A stretch of DNA of 5,078 nucleotides from Bryobacterales bacterium. GTDB lineage: Bacteria; Acidobacteriota; Terriglobia; Bryobacterales; Bryobacteraceae. The position numbers and the translations under genes are program-made. The stretch covers positions 1 through 5,078 of the forward strand of contig DNFG01000388.1 of assembly GCA_003487005.1 (NCBI GenBank), written 5' to 3'. Below the pieces are notes generated by a model. That model ran no database searches and was not told the DNA's origin. It was given only the letters and a program-made list of their open reading frames with translations. Shown here one piece after another: positions 4,639 to 5,078 of the stretch (positions are counted from its first letter, which is position 1; each line of letters begins with the position of its first letter).

Positions 4639-5078
4639 CTATGCCGGGTCGTCGCCGCCGAAGGCGTAAACGAAGGATCCGCCGGCGATCACCTTCACCA
4701 GGTGTTCATTGACCGGGGACATCGTCACGAAGCAGCCGTGGCTGTTGCCGACGCTGCTCGGCTTGACGTACGTGGCTCCGTGGAAGCGGATGCCGCGCGA
4801 GCGGGCGGCGGCATTGGATTTATCGAGGCCGTCGACGGCGAGAGCGGTGCCGCTCTGGCCGCCGAGTTCGCTGGGCCAGGTATTCAGGGCGACGAACCCG
4901 CCGACGCAGGAAGCCTTCGAGGCAGGTTCGTTGGAGAAGAACTTGGCCCAGCCGGGAGAGCCTTTGAGCGCGGAGCCAGTGCCGTGGCCGACGAGTTCCT
5001 TCCGCAGAACCAGGTCGTTCTTGATGTCGACGAGCCAGAGACGGTGTTCGGTGTTGATCTTGCGGAAGTCGATCAGCG
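4639..5078 (-). CDS. Murein L,D-transpeptidase catalytic domain family protein (YkuD_2-like), 5' end missing
   Basis: The minus strand from the window edge to TAG 4639-4641 encodes 145 residues beginning LIDFRKINTEHRLWLVDIKN. The pattern matches the YkuD_2 family: I-D-F then T-x-x-R-L-W-x-x-D near the start, VGHGTGS, FFSNEP, then LAVDGLDKSNAAARSRGI. The catalytic region is RFHGATYV (His) followed by GNSHGCFVTMSP, with Ser-His-Gly-Cys coded at 4732-4743. The cysteine would attack the peptidoglycan tetrapeptide, and related enzymes make 3-3 cross-links or attach proteins in the periplasm. Members often read GRSWGCPA; here SHGCF is closer to classical YkuD motifs. The signal peptide and N-terminus lie beyond the window. 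Its stop is 35 bp upstream of the toxin-antitoxin operator on the same strand, so read-through is possible. Confidence 0.85.
   Translation of the reverse strand, partial: LIDFRKINTEHRLWLVDIKNDLVLRKELVGHGTGSALKGSPGWAKFFSNEPASKASCVGGFVALNTWPSELGGQSGTALAVDGLDKSNAAARSRGIRFHGATYVKPSSVGNSHGCFVTMSPVNEHLVKVIAGGSFVYAFGGDDPA

Overview
This is a gene-dense, high-GC bacterial window with almost no intergenic space. Codon choice and domain types suggest a free-living, high-GC Gram-negative lineage. The gene mix resembles soil Acidobacteriota such as the Solibacter/Bryobacter group, but that placement is an impression from protein flavour and no marker gene is present. There are no rRNA or tRNA genes, no insertion sequence and no CRISPR array.

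Layout. Positions 1-125 (+) hold the last residues of a lytic transglycosylase. Next on the same strand is a small coiled-coil protein of the sll1863 stress-response type (156-458). It meets, tail to tail with shared stop bases, a leftward operon (2180 to 455, minus strand) of three genes in transcription order: a Cdd1-type helix-hairpin-helix protein, an acidic DMP19/DUF4375 protein, and a compact zinc-containing MDR alcohol dehydrogenase. The first two overlap out of frame by about 157 bp, and the last two overlap by an ATGA. A near-perfect 23-bp palindrome (2161-2183) lies exactly at the divergent start of this operon and of a rightward pair: L-rhamnose mutarotase (rhaM, 2188-2508) and threonine synthase (thrC, 2519-3838).

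Beyond thrC, on the minus strand, lies a complete FitAB/VapBC toxin-antitoxin module: antitoxin 4311-4562 and PIN toxin 3883-4314, joined by an ATGA overlap. Upstream is a regular operator of four alternating 8-bp half-sites resembling the TGCTATCA element known from gonococcal FitAB. The operator overlaps a candidate promoter that would give a leaderless antitoxin mRNA. The window ends inside a YkuD_2-type murein L,D-transpeptidase (4639-5078, minus strand, 5' end missing).

How the genes fit together. The toxin-antitoxin pair is a self-contained autoregulated module. rhaM-thrC looks co-transcribed, but no other rhamnose or threonine genes are in view. The Cdd1-DMP19-MDR operon has no known joint function. 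A helix-hairpin-helix protein (nucleic-acid-binding type) followed by an acidic putative DNA mimic is its most intriguing feature. I see no convincing new defence system here. The points most worth following are the operator architecture, the long out-of-frame overlap and the shared palindromic start region.
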